From Streptomyces glomeratus (GTDB lineage Bacteria > Actinomycetota > Actinomycetes > Streptomycetales > Streptomycetaceae): 64,000 bases of DNA. The notes under the pieces were generated by a model, which saw only the letters and a program-made list of their open reading frames with translations, had not been told where the DNA came from and made no database searches. Below are positions 32,068-40,150 of this stretch, piece after piece (positions within the stretch are counted from its first letter, which is position 1; each line of letters starts with the position of its first letter). The stretch is taken from contig NZ_JAKEEB010000027.1 of NCBI RefSeq assembly GCF_021462825.1, positions 26,563-90,562 of the forward strand, read 5' to 3'. The position numbers were made by a program, and so were the translations under genes.

Positions 32068-34038
32068 GTGAACGTGAAAGACGGGAGTCGGCGTAATTTG
32101 CCGAACTCCCTCCCGTCGTACGGCGCGACGGACGAACAGCTCGCCGCCGAGCTGAAGAAGTCCGCGGGCAAGAGGCCCGTGCACCATCCGGTCGGCGAGT
32201 TGCTCGGCCGTCACTGGGAGGCCGCCTTCTCCTACGCCCGGCTGTGCACCGACGGGGCTCATCCCGCCGGAATGCTCACCACGGCAGCTTTCACCCGGCT
32301 CTTCGAGGACTCCGCGCGGCAGGGCGGACCCACGGCCGCCTGGCGGCCCCAATTGCTCGTCGCCGTCCGCCGTCTCGCGGCGGAATGGGACACCGACCAC
32401 CGACGCGCCCTCCTGCACCGCGCACTGCGCTCCGACCCCGGCGGCGGCGAGCGCGCCGCGGCACGGCTGTCGCCCCCCGAGACCCGGCGGCTCGTGTCGC
32501 TTGCCTTCCAGCGGCTCCCCGAACCAGCCCGGTGTCTGCTGTGGCACGCCGAGGTCGAACGGGAGGAACCCGCTCTCCCCGCCGCCCTGTTGGGCATCGA
32601 TCCCGCAGACGCCGTGGTACGGCTGGACCGGGCGCGCGAGCAGATACGTGAGGCGTGCCTGGACGTCCACCGCGAGTCCGCCCCCGACGAGGAGTGCCGC
32701 CGCTACGCCCGGCTGCTGGACGTCTCCCTGCGCCGGTCGGACGACATCCTCGATCCCGATCTGCACCGCCACATGGACGGCTGCACGCACTGCCACCACG
32801 CCGCTGAGCAACTGGAGGGCTTCCACCGGCGCCTCCCGCTGCTCCTGGCGGAGGGTGTGCTCGGCTGGGGCGCGCAGGCCTACCTGGAGACCAAGACCAC
32901 GCCCGTCGAGGTGACCGAGGCGCCGGCGGCCCCCGTGAAGCCCCTCGTCGGAGGCGAGCCGCTGATCGACCCGGCCGACGCACGCCCGCGGGCGACGCCC
33001 GTGGAGGTCACGGCTCCCAACGACCCGGCCGGCCCCGGCCATCGGGACACCACCGCGACGGACGCCAGGGGCGGCGGCCGCTCCGCGAGCGCCGTGCCGA
33101 CCGCGGCGGGCCCGCGCCCCACCGCCGCGCACAAGGCCCCCCGCCGCTCGCCGCAGCGTCGCCAACTCGCCTTCGCCGCGGCCGCGGTGGGTGCGCTCGT
33201 CCTCGTCCCGCTGGCCGTGTGGTCCGGGACCCGGTCGGCTGGGGGCGCCGCCACCGGCACGGGCACACCGTCCGGTGAGCCCAGCCCGGCAGGGACGAGC
33301 CACTCCGGATCGCCCTCCCTGATCGGCACCGCCGCCGATGTGCCCACCGGCGCCTTCGAGGGCTGGCTGCGCAACGAGGACAGCGGCCTGTGCATCGGCC
33401 TCGACAAGGACAAGGCGGTCGTCGGCGCCGAGGCCCTGCTCATCTCCTGCGCGCCCACGCCCACCCAGCAGTGGGCGTACGGCAGCGACGGGCTGCTGCG
33501 CAGCGCCGCCGCGCCCGGGCTGTGCCTCGACTCCCACCTCGGCTACTCGGTGCAACTCGCCGCCTGCGCAGGGGCCTCGGAGCCCGGGGCGGAGAACGTC
33601 CGTTACGACTTCACCCTCCAGGGCGCGCTCGTCCCGCGCTGGAACCAGGACCTGGCCCTGACCCCCGCCTCCTCCGACCGGGACGCGGGACTCGTACTCA
33701 AGCCGCGGACGCGCGGCCACACCCAGCGCTGGCATGCGGACACCTCGAACGCGCCGCGGATGGCGACGGCCGACGGGGGAGCCGAGGAGTTGTCGAGGGC
33801 TCCGGCGGCCCGCGGCGCCGGGCCGTCCCGCTCGGCGGCCCCGGCGAGCGGGAGCGCGCCGGGGCCGGCTCCCACCTGGTCGACGCGGGCGCGGCCCACG
33901 GACGGGCCGTCCTCCCCGAAGGCGGGCGGCTGTCCGGGCCGGTACTGTCCGCCGGGCGACCAAGACGCCCAGGACGGGCACAGTGACTGGGGCGGACACG
34001 AGGGCCGGGGTCCGTCCGGGGCTCGCGGCGGCCACTGA
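32068..34038 (+). CDS. Sigma-factor-like / zinc-finger / transmembrane / ricin-lectin fusion (copy A)
   Basis: 656 residues. Sigma region 2-like helices at about 45-110 (LLGRHWEAAFSYARLC, AFTRLF, AWRPQLLVAVRRLAAEW). Region 4-like at about 138-205 (LAFQRLPEPARCLLWHAEVE, ALLGI, RLDRAREQIREACL). Anti-sigma-type zinc motif HMDGCTHC near 237. One membrane helix at about 367-388 (LAFAAAAVGALVLVPLAVW). Then a beta-trefoil at about 425-565 with QQWAYGSDGLLRS and QRWHADT lobes and a disordered Pro/Ser/Gly tail. The N-part would be cytoplasmic and the lectin outside. GTG 32068 has GGAGGAAC; GTG 32074 is equally possible. Family proteins are usually just named ricin-domain proteins; the sigma-like reading is mine. 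Confidence 0.82.
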   Translation: MNVKDGSRRNLPNSLPSYGATDEQLAAELKKSAGKRPVHHPVGELLGRHWEAAFSYARLCTDGAHPAGMLTTAAFTRLFEDSARQGGPTAAWRPQLLVAVRRLAAEWDTDHRRALLHRALRSDPGGGERAAARLSPPETRRLVSLAFQRLPEPARCLLWHAEVEREEPALPAALLGIDPADAVVRLDRAREQIREACLDVHRESAPDEECRRYARLLDVSLRRSDDILDPDLHRHMDGCTHCHHAAEQLEGFHRRLPLLLAEGVLGWGAQAYLETKTTPVEVTEAPAAPVKPLVGGEPLIDPADARPRATPVEVTAPNDPAGPGHRDTTATDARGGGRSASAVPTAAGPRPTAAHKAPRRSPQRRQLAFAAAAVGALVLVPLAVWSGTRSAGGAATGTGTPSGEPSPAGTSHSGSPSLIGTAADVPTGAFEGWLRNEDSGLCIGLDKDKAVVGAEALLISCAPTPTQQWAYGSDGLLRSAAAPGLCLDSHLGYSVQLAACAGASEPGAENVRYDFTLQGALVPRWNQDLALTPASSDRDAGLVLKPRTRGHTQRWHADTSNAPRMATADGGAEELSRAPAARGAGPSRSAAPASGSAPGPAPTWSTRARPTDGPSSPKAGGCPGRYCPPGDQDAQDGHSDWGGHEGRGPSGARGGH

Positions 34039-34056
34039 CCGGGACCGGCCGCGGCC

Positions 34057-36441
34057 TCACTCCAGCAGGTTCAGCTCGGCCCAGATCGTCTTGCCCTCGG
34101 CGGTGTGGCGGCTGCCCCAGCGTTGGGCGAGCTGGGCCACCAGGAGCAGACCTCGGCCGCCCTCGTCGAACGTCCGGGCCCGGCGCAGATGCGGGGCGGT
34201 GGGGCTGCCGTCGGACACCTCGCAGATCAGCGTGGCGGCGTCATGGATCAGCCGGAGCCGGATCGGATGCTCGCCGTATCGGAGGGCATTGGTGACCAGC
34301 TCGCTGACCACCAGCTCGGCCGTGAACGTCACATCGCTCAGCCGCCACATCTCCAGTTGCCCCACGACCTCCTTGCGGACCGTCGCCACCAGCGCCGGAT
34401 CGGCGCCGATCTCCCAGGTCTCCACCTGTGAGGCGGGCAGCCCGTGCGCGCGGGCGAGCAGCAGGGCCACGTCGTCCGGGACACCGCCCGGGGGAAGCAG
34501 CGCGTTCAGGATCCGGTCACAGGCCTCGTCCAGCGAAACCGGACCGGCCGCGCATTCGTCGAGGACCGAGCAGAGCAGCCGGTGGTTCGTGTCGATGTCA
34601 CGCTGACGGCTCTCGATCAACCCGTCGGTGTACAGGCCGAGCACCGTACCCTCGGTCAGGTTGATCTCCATCGACTCGAACGGCAGCCCGCCGAGCCCCA
34701 GGGGCGGCCCGCCGGGCAGCTCGATCTGCCGTGCCGTCCCGCCCGGCGGCACCATCAACGGGGCGGGATGGCCCGCCCGCGCCAGCGTGCACCGGCGCGA
34801 GACCGGGTCGTACACCGCGTACAGACAGGTGGCGCCCACCTCACCGGTCGTGCCCTCGAGCCCCCCTTCCTGGGACATGCGTATGACGAGATCGTCGAGA
34901 TGGGTGAGCAGCTCCTCCGGTGCCAGATCGATGTCGGCGAGCGTACGCACGGCGGTGCGCAGCCGCCCCATGGTGGCGGAGGCCTGGACACCGTGCCCGA
35001 CCACGTCACCGACGACCATGGCCATCCGCAGTCCCGACAGCGGGATCACGTCGAACCAGTCGCCGCCCACACCGGCGCGGGCCGCGGGCAGATAGCGGTA
35101 GGCGGTGTCCAGCGCCGCGGTGTACGGCAGTTTGCGCGGCAGCAGACTGCGCTGGAGGGCGAGCGCCGTCTCGCGCTCGCGGCCGAACCGCCGCGCATTG
35201 TCGATGCAGACGGCGGCCCGCGCCGTGATCTCCTCGGCGATCAGCACGTCGTCCGGCGTGAACGGCTCCTGACGCCGGAATCGTCGCAGCACGACCACTC
35301 CGAATCGCCCGCCGCGGGCGCGGATGGGAACCGACATCGTGGAGTGCACACCGAGTTCACGGACGCGTTCGCCCCGGGCCCGGTCCCATTCGAGCCACTC
35401 GGTGAGCGAGGTGGCGAGGTCCGTCGCGACCATCGTCCGGCCCGCCACCAGGGAGGACGCCTGCGGCGATGAGGCGGGGTACAGGCCCACCCGGCCGGGC
35501 TCGATCAGCGCCTCGGGGGAGCCGGGAGTGATCGACCGGTGGGCGGCGCGGCGCAGCGTGACCGGCGCGGTGACCGAGGAGGGCCCCGGACGGCCCTCGT
35601 CGTCCGGCGGGTCCAGCAGATCGACGCTGACGAAGTCGGCGAGCCGGGGCACGCACACATCGGCCAGCTCCTGCGCCGTGCGTATGACGTCGAGGGTGGT
35701 CCCGATACGGATGCTGGCCTCGTTGACCAACTGCAGCCGCTCCCTGGCCAGAAACTGGTCGGTGAAGTCGTGTGCGGTCATGCACACCCCGCGCATCCGG
35801 CCGCCGCCGTCGGCGAGCGGGGCGAACCGCGCGAGCCAGGCATGTGTCCGGCCCTCGGCCCCGCTGCGCAGATACGTCTGCACATCCCGCCTCCGGCCGC
35901 TCTCCAGCACTTCGCGGGCCTGGAACTCCAGTTCCTCGCTCTCGGGCCTGCCGACGATCTCCGCGAGCCGCAGACCCCGGATGCGCTCCTGCGGAAGACC
36001 GACCAGCTCGGCCATCGCCTGGTTGCAGGCGTACAGCCTCAGGTCCTCGTCGTAGACCGCGAGGGCGCAGGGCGAGCAGGTCAGCGCCGCCCGTATCAGC
36101 GCGTCGTCCCCCGGGTGGCGGCCCGAGTCGCCGACGGGAGTGACGACCAGCCATGCCTCACCCTGGGCGTGCTGACGGCGGTGGGCGAGCAGCCACACCG
36201 GCAGGGCGCGGCCGTCGCGGTGGCGCAGCTCGACCGTGCCGCTCCAGCGGGTGCCGTCCGGTTCGGGCCGCGGTACCGGACTGCCGGGGACGAGCAGCTC
36301 AGCGGCGGGGCGGCCCTCGACCTCCTCGGGCGCATAGCCCAGCAGTCGGCCCGCGTGCTCGTTCCAGTGCACCAGGACGCCGTTCCCGTCGATGACTGCC
36401 CGAGCCGTGGCGGCTTCGCCGGGCGGATGCACCGGGCTCAT
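34057..36441 (-). CDS. SpoIIE-type PP2C phosphatase with PAS, GAF and HATPase domains (no. 2)
   Basis: 794 residues. PAS (about 15-95), PAS (about 120-225), GAF (about 235-415), PP2C/SpoIIE (about 428-650; GGDWFDVIPL, VGDVVGHGVQASATMG) and HATPase (about 671-794; ELVTNALRYGE, DEGGRGLLLV). Same domain order as phosphatase no. 1, with long identical stretches, so the two are paralogues. The expected substrate is a Ser-phosphorylated STAS protein. ATG 36441 has GGGGAGTGG upstream. It stands between the two sigma-lectin genes, convergent with copy A. That neighbourhood makes a shared sensory role worth testing. Confidence 0.92.
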   Translation of the reverse strand: MSPVHPPGEAATARAVIDGNGVLVHWNEHAGRLLGYAPEEVEGRPAAELLVPGSPVPRPEPDGTRWSGTVELRHRDGRALPVWLLAHRRQHAQGEAWLVVTPVGDSGRHPGDDALIRAALTCSPCALAVYDEDLRLYACNQAMAELVGLPQERIRGLRLAEIVGRPESEELEFQAREVLESGRRRDVQTYLRSGAEGRTHAWLARFAPLADGGGRMRGVCMTAHDFTDQFLARERLQLVNEASIRIGTTLDVIRTAQELADVCVPRLADFVSVDLLDPPDDEGRPGPSSVTAPVTLRRAAHRSITPGSPEALIEPGRVGLYPASSPQASSLVAGRTMVATDLATSLTEWLEWDRARGERVRELGVHSTMSVPIRARGGRFGVVVLRRFRRQEPFTPDDVLIAEEITARAAVCIDNARRFGRERETALALQRSLLPRKLPYTAALDTAYRYLPAARAGVGGDWFDVIPLSGLRMAMVVGDVVGHGVQASATMGRLRTAVRTLADIDLAPEELLTHLDDLVIRMSQEGGLEGTTGEVGATCLYAVYDPVSRRCTLARAGHPAPLMVPPGGTARQIELPGGPPLGLGGLPFESMEINLTEGTVLGLYTDGLIESRQRDIDTNHRLLCSVLDECAAGPVSLDEACDRILNALLPPGGVPDDVALLLARAHGLPASQVETWEIGADPALVATVRKEVVGQLEMWRLSDVTFTAELVVSELVTNALRYGEHPIRLRLIHDAATLICEVSDGSPTAPHLRRARTFDEGGRGLLLVAQLAQRWGSRHTAEGKTIWAELNLLE

Positions 36442-36669
36442 CGCCACTCCCCTGCGCACACTCTCGGTGAACAAGCACGTCACTCGTGTTCCAGCCTAGA
36501 CCGTGGCCGGATTCCGTACCCCCGAAGCCGGTGGCCGGAGGGATCCGGTCCGGCCGCCGGACCGCGGGTCGGCGGGCGGTGGGCTCTTCACCCGGCTTCG
36601 GTACCTCTCACATCCCGCTCCCACCTGCGTGTATTTACCCGGGAGTACCCGGACGGTACCGTGTGGGTC

Positions 36670-36915
36670 ATGCCAGCCCTCAACGTGGAGTTCAGTGACC
36701 GGGAGCTCGAGGACCTGCGACAGATCGCCAAGGAACGCGGTACGTCGATGAAGGCCCTGGTGCGTGAGGCCGCCGCGGCCGACATCGCGCGGCACCGGGC
36801 CCTTCAGGAGGGCGCCGAGGCCTTCCGCCGGTTCTTCGCCGGGCACGCGGACGAGTTCGCTGCGGCCTTCCCCGAGGACGAGCCGCACACCAAGGACGAG
36901 GGGCGGGGCGCCTGA
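36670..36915 (+). CDS. Ribbon-helix-helix antitoxin-like protein
   Basis: 81 residues. The N-terminal half, LNVEFSDRELEDLRQIAKERGTSMKALVREAAAADI, fits a beta-strand plus two helices of an RHH (CopG/Arc) DNA-binding protein. The C-terminal half is acidic and likely binds the toxin. TACCGT (36657-36662) lies seven bases ahead of ATG 36670 and no ribosome site is present, so the message may be leaderless. GTG 36661 is an in-frame alternative. It is followed three bases later by the Fic-like gene, the normal antitoxin-first order. RHH antitoxins usually repress their own operon. Confidence 0.8.
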   Translation: MPALNVEFSDRELEDLRQIAKERGTSMKALVREAAAADIARHRALQEGAEAFRRFFAGHADEFAAAFPEDEPHTKDEGRGA

Positions 36916-36918
36916 CCG

Positions 36919-37296
36919 ATGGCCTCCGTCCTCCATATCGACGTGCCCTGGCTGCTCCAGCGCCATGAAGAGGTCCTTCCGGACCAGCCGGTGATCAACG
37001 ACTTCTCCGCGCTGGTCGCGGCGGTCGCCCGGCACCGTGTCGACCCGCCCCGCCTCGGTGTGAACTCCGACCCGGCCTGGCGCGCGGCAGCCCTGTTGCA
37101 CACGCTGGCGCTGCTCAAGCCGCTGCCGTCGGCGAACGCACGCTTCGCCTGTGCCACGGCGGTCGCGTACATGTTCGTCAGCGGCGTCGGCATCGACCCG
37201 CCGTACGGCGCCCTGGTCGACCTCACGCGCGACCTCATCTCCGGAAAGACCGACGTCTACAAGGCGGCGGACCGGCTGCGGTCCTGGCAGATCTGA
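36919..37296 (+). CDS. Fic/Doc-family toxin-like protein with degenerate active site
   Basis: 125 residues, the length of Doc-type proteins. It is helical throughout, with WRAAALLHTLALLKPLPSANARFACATAVAYMFVSGVGIDPP in the position of the Fic core. The canonical HPFxxGNKR motif reads KPLPSANAR here: the catalytic His is Lys and the Gly-Asn-Lys is Ala-Asn-Ala, although the N and final R are kept. AMP-transfer by the usual mechanism is therefore doubtful. ATG 36919 is three bases from the antitoxin stop, so the two are translated together. Similar proteins are annotated as toxin components in many streptomycetes. Confidence 0.78.
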   Translation: MASVLHIDVPWLLQRHEEVLPDQPVINDFSALVAAVARHRVDPPRLGVNSDPAWRAAALLHTLALLKPLPSANARFACATAVAYMFVSGVGIDPPYGALVDLTRDLISGKTDVYKAADRLRSWQI

Positions 37297-37537
37297 CGGG
37301 GCGAGGCCGTTACCGGGCCAGGGGGCTGGCGTCACATGGGGCGCCGGAAATGCCGCAGGGTACGCGGGTTGCGCCGAACCCCTTGCCGACCTGAGGAGTT
37401 GGGCTGGCGCCCGACGTCTTTCAGTCGGTACGGATGTAGTTCACGCGCCTTGTTGGCCCTAAGTGACCTGTGCGAAGGTGACCTTCTCGCGCATGGGCCA
37501 TGGCCGCTCGCCTTGCGCCTCGGAAGGAACCTGTTCA

Positions 37538-39166
37538 GTGCACACCCCCCACCCCCCGCGTCCGTCCTATCCTCCCCGTCCCCGCCTCGCCCCCGGGGAA
37601 TCCGACGAGGCACTGGCCGCCCGGCTCAGGGGCCGGCCCGTGGGCGAGGCCACGCAGCCCGTCGCGCTGCTGATGGCGCGGCACTGGCAGCCCGCGCACG
37701 AGTACGCGGTGATCTGTCTCGCCTCCTCCGCGGACGTCGCCTCGATGGTCGCCGCCACCGCCTTCCACCGGATCCTCGGCGAGCTCATGCGCTCCGGGTC
37801 CGCGGGCGCCCTGCGGCCCCGGATTCTGGTGGCGGTACGGGACACGGTCGGGGAGTGGGCCGCCGACGAGCGGATATCCGGGGTTCTCCGCGAGCTGAGG
37901 AAGCCCGCGGGCGGCCGGGGCATCCGCAACGCGAAGTCCCTGACCCCCGAGAACCGCATCCTCGCCGAGCGTGCCTTCCGGGGACTTCCCGAACTCGCCC
38001 AGTGCCTGCTGTGGCACACCGAGGTCGAGGCCGAGCACATATCGGTCCCGGCGGTTCTGCTGGGCATGAACTCCGAGGCCGCCGCGGCGGCACTGGAGCA
38101 GGCGCGCGACCAGTTCCGGGCTGGCTGTGTACGGGCCCACCGGGAGCTGGCGCCGACCAACGCCTGCCGCTTCCACAACCGGCTCCTCGACATCCCCCTG
38201 CGCCGTGGCGGCGCCCTGTTGCCGGAGGTGCAGCAGCATCTCCTGGAGTGCCCCTACTGCCGTTCCGCCGCGGAGCAGTTGAGCCATTTCGAGGGAGCGC
38301 TGGGCGGACTGCTCGCCGAAGCGGTCCTCGGCTGGGGGGCACAGCGCTATCTCGACTCCCGGCCCGGCCGCAGGGCGTATCGCGCTCCCACCCGGCCCGG
38401 TCCGGGCGGGAACGGCAGACACGCGGCCGGCGGACGCCGCCGACTGCTCTCCCGCATTCCGGCGGAGGGCCGCCGGATCGCGGAGGAGCGGAACACCAGG
38501 GCCCTGCTGACCGGTGTCGGCCTCACCGCCGCGGTCGTGCTCGCGGGGCTTTTGGTGGCCGGCCTGTGGACGAACGACGGTGGAGCCGACCCGGTCGCCT
38601 CCACCCGTGCGAGCGGCACGAGTACGACGCTGACACCCGCTCCCGGCTCCGGGGCTCAGTCCGGCACGGCCGGACACGCCGTGGCCCCGCAGCGGACCCG
38701 GCTGCGCGACCTCGGCGCCGGCCTCTGCCTGGACATTCGCGGCACGGTGCGGGCCGGCGCGCACACCCGGCTCGCGACGTGCTCGTCCGCGTTGACGCAG
38801 CAGTGGTCGTACGAGAGCGACGGTCTGCTGCGCAGCATCGCCGACCCGGGGCTGTGCCTCGACTCCCGCGCCGCGGACGGGATCCCGACGCTCGCCCCGT
38901 GCGTCGACGCGGGCCAGGCACACGCCGACGACGTCCGCTACGACCTCACCGCGCGGGGCGAGTTGCTCCCACGCGGGAACGAGAACCTCGCCGTCACACC
39001 CGCGAGCACCGACCCGGACACCGACATCGTCATCAGGACCCGGGACGGCTCCGACACCCAGCGGTGGGCGACCGACGGCCAGCCGGCGAAGCCCATGTCG
39101 CTGTCCGTCGCCGGGGCGGACGATCACCGGTCCGTGCTGCCGGCCGAGCAGATTTCCCCGAGGTGA
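37538..39166 (+). CDS. Sigma-factor-like / zinc-finger / transmembrane / ricin-lectin fusion (copy B)
   Basis: 542 residues and a clear paralogue of copy A. Region 2-like at about 42-108 (LLMARHWQPAHEYAVICL, AFHRIL, LRPRILVAVRDTVGEWAAD). Region 4-like at about 138-205 (RAFRGLPELAQCLLWHTEVE, VLLGM, ALEQARDQFRAGC). Zinc motif HLLECPYC near 235. Membrane helix at about 324-345 (LLTGVGLTAAVVLAGLLVAGLW). Beta-trefoil at about 388-512 (QQWSYESDGLLRSIADPGLCLDS, QRWATDG). GTG 37538 has GGAAGG ten bases upstream. Unlike copy A it has no long disordered tail. An arginine-rich stretch before the membrane helix marks the cytoplasmic side. Confidence 0.82.
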   Translation: MHTPHPPRPSYPPRPRLAPGESDEALAARLRGRPVGEATQPVALLMARHWQPAHEYAVICLASSADVASMVAATAFHRILGELMRSGSAGALRPRILVAVRDTVGEWAADERISGVLRELRKPAGGRGIRNAKSLTPENRILAERAFRGLPELAQCLLWHTEVEAEHISVPAVLLGMNSEAAAAALEQARDQFRAGCVRAHRELAPTNACRFHNRLLDIPLRRGGALLPEVQQHLLECPYCRSAAEQLSHFEGALGGLLAEAVLGWGAQRYLDSRPGRRAYRAPTRPGPGGNGRHAAGGRRRLLSRIPAEGRRIAEERNTRALLTGVGLTAAVVLAGLLVAGLWTNDGGADPVASTRASGTSTTLTPAPGSGAQSGTAGHAVAPQRTRLRDLGAGLCLDIRGTVRAGAHTRLATCSSALTQQWSYESDGLLRSIADPGLCLDSRAADGIPTLAPCVDAGQAHADDVRYDLTARGELLPRGNENLAVTPASTDPDTDIVIRTRDGSDTQRWATDGQPAKPMSLSVAGADDHRSVLPAEQISPR

Positions 39167-39172
39167 GGCCCG

Positions 39173-40150
39173 TCAGGACACGACGTCCCGCGGCTCCTTC
39201 CCGGCCAGGAAGTCGGCGGCGTTCTGCACGGCCGCCAGGGCGATCCGTACGAGCGTCTCCCGGGTGACCCCGGCGACGTGCGGAGACAGCACCACGTTCG
39301 GCGCCTTGAGCACTCTGAGAGCCGCGGTGGGCGGTTCGGGGTCGAAGACGTCGAGACCCGCCCCGGCCAGCGTGCCCCGCTCCAGCGCGTCCGCGAGGGC
39401 GTCCTGGTCGATCAGGGCGCCCCGCGCCGTGTTGACCACGAACGCGGTCGGTTTCATCAGAGCCAGGCGGTCGGCGTCGAGCAGGTGCCGCGTCGCCTCC
39501 GTGAGCGGTGCGTGCAGCGTCACGTAGTCGGATGTGCGCAGCAGTTCGCCGAGTGGCACATGGCGCGCCCCGCCCAGGCGTGCCTCGGTCTCCGCGTCCA
39601 GGCGTGTGGGACCCGAATACAGGATCGACATGTCGAAGGCGACCGCCCGCCGCGCGACCTCCTCGCCGATATGGCCGAGTCCGACGATGCCGAGGGTCTT
39701 GCCGGACAGCTCGGTGATGGACTGCTGCAGCCGTGGCAGCGCCCAGTCGGCGTCGACGAGCGCCGTGTGGGCCGGCACCAGCTGCTTGGCCAGGGCGAGC
39801 ATGAGCGCGAAGGTCTGCTCGGCCACGTTCTGCTTCTCGGCGCCGCTGGAGCCGATGTTGCACACGGGCACGTTCCGGGCGCGGGCCGCGTCCAGGTCGA
39901 CGTAGTCGAAGCCGTGGCTCGCGCACTGGACGAGTTCCAGCCGCGGTGCCGCCGCGATGTGCTCGGCGGTGACGGGGGCGAGGCCCGTGACGATGACATG
40001 CGCGGCGCGCAGCGCCGCCGGGTCCTCGTCGGTCCGCTCCACCACGGTGACGTGCGCCTGGCCGGGGAACACCGAGGAGAGGGCGGAGCCCGCCGCGCGC
40101 CCGCCGACATGGGGCGATATGACGGCCAGTACGTTCTTGACGTCGGTCAC
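39173..40150 (-). CDS. D-isomer-specific 2-hydroxyacid dehydrogenase
   Basis: 325 residues. NAD-binding Rossmann motif GLGHIGEEVARRA near 155-167, the substrate-binding VQCASHGFDYVDLDAARARNVPVCN and catalytic residues in NTARGALIDQDAL (Arg), the DPEPP loop (acid) and SPHVAGVTRE (His). It oxidises or reduces a 2-hydroxy/2-oxo acid. Its start overlaps the stop of the upstream FMN oxidase (ATGA), so the two enzymes are translated together and probably act on the same or consecutive acids. It ends six bases from sigma-lectin copy B, transcribed toward it. Confidence 0.92.
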   Translation of the reverse strand: MTDVKNVLAVISPHVGGRAAGSALSSVFPGQAHVTVVERTDEDPAALRAAHVIVTGLAPVTAEHIAAAPRLELVQCASHGFDYVDLDAARARNVPVCNIGSSGAEKQNVAEQTFALMLALAKQLVPAHTALVDADWALPRLQQSITELSGKTLGIVGLGHIGEEVARRAVAFDMSILYSGPTRLDAETEARLGGARHVPLGELLRTSDYVTLHAPLTEATRHLLDADRLALMKPTAFVVNTARGALIDQDALADALERGTLAGAGLDVFDPEPPTAALRVLKAPNVVLSPHVAGVTRETLVRIALAAVQNAADFLAGKEPRDVVS

